A stretch of 5,781 bases of DNA from Chlamydiae bacterium RIFCSPHIGHO2_12_FULL_27_8. Its GTDB lineage: Bacteria > Chlamydiota > Chlamydiia > Chlamydiales > SM23-39. The notes under the pieces are model-generated. The model did not search any database. It was not told the DNA's origin and was given only the letters and a program-made list of their open reading frames with translations. The translations under genes and the position numbers were made by a program. The stretch is from positions 1 through 5,781 of the forward strand of contig MGLU01000050.1 in NCBI GenBank assembly GCA_001796155.1. The letters run 5' to 3'. Shown here in pieces: positions 5,658 through 5,781 of the stretch. Position 1 is the stretch's first letter. Each line of letters opens with the position of its first letter.

Positions 5658-5686
5658 ATAATAATTAATTAATTGAATAAACACAA
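5658..5686 (-). promoter_or_regulatory. Likely promoter for ptsH-rpiA
   Basis: On the minus strand TTGTGT (5686-5681) and TATTAT (5663-5658) are exactly 17 nt apart. The -10 matches consensus at five of six positions and the -35 keeps the TTG. A start near 5651 gives a leader of about 20 nt. The site lies just past the stop of the upstream gene. It is the best-spaced two-part promoter in the window. Confidence 0.45.
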
Positions 5687-5694
5687 TAAACTAT

Positions 5695-5781
5695 TTAAAA
5701 TTTGAAATTATTTAATAATTCATCAAAATAATTTATTGTGCTTATAATACAATCCGGAGAGGTTAAATCTACAGATGCATT
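5695..5781 (-). CDS. C-terminal end of an unidentified protein (enters from the right edge)
   Basis: The minus-strand frame is open from the window edge to TAA 5695-5697 and gives 28 residues, containing VDLTSPDCIISTINYFDELL and ending in NNFKF. The codon make-up, the stop shortly before the ptsH promoter and the shared direction suggest the real 3' end of a gene. The piece is too short to name the protein: it looks like a terminal helix after a short loop, with one Cys. In Chlamydia I recall an unassigned gene and comEC beside ptsH, but nothing here ties the fragment to either. Confidence 0.5.
   Translation of the reverse strand, partial: NASVDLTSPDCIISTINYFDELLNNFKF

Overview
This window is a strongly AT-rich bacterial segment in which every recognisable gene lies on the minus strand. 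It reads like a slowly evolving, host-associated Chlamydiae-type genome (inference). Two things support this. The AccA protein is chlamydia-like from its first residues (MNILPHEKQ) through its IGEGCSGGA and VISPEGC blocks. From memory, the order HU/IHF - unassigned or L,D-transpeptidase gene - accA - msbA matches the chlamydial CT267-CT264 block. The ptsH gene ends in UGA at the normal length of its family, so UGA is a stop here; the low GC is not a sign of the mycoplasma code.

In transcription order (right to left) the layout is as follows. (1) 5695-5781: the last 28 codons of an unidentified gene. (2) 5630-5686: a likely promoter, then ptsH (HPr, 5345-5629) and rpiA (4678-5340), only 4 nt apart. 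(3) A promoter-like TATAAT with two perfect AT palindromes leads into an unassigned 100-residue protein (4291-4593) and tyrS (2988-4250). (4) An HU/IHF-type nucleoid protein (2586-2903) follows, closed by a clear Rho-independent terminator (2543-2579). (5) A new unit starts with a membrane-anchored YkuD L,D-transpeptidase (1423-2418, TTG start behind a strong AGGAG), followed 4-6 nt apart by accA (466-1416) and a truncated MsbA-like ABC exporter (1-462).

The L,D-transpeptidase-accA-msbA unit joins envelope functions: peptidoglycan cross-linking, the first committed step of fatty-acid synthesis, and probable export of lipid A or another lipid. ptsH-rpiA joins a phosphocarrier with pentose-phosphate metabolism. 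Most of the window is core housekeeping. The parts most worth a second look are an EF-hand/dockerin-like loop in an enlarged extracytoplasmic segment of the ABC exporter, an SDGC in place of the usual SHGC active-site motif in the L,D-transpeptidase, and the unassigned 100-residue protein before tyrS, which weakly recalls FlgM. I see no mobile element, CRISPR array, tRNA or rRNA, and no gene-free stretch longer than about 170 bases.
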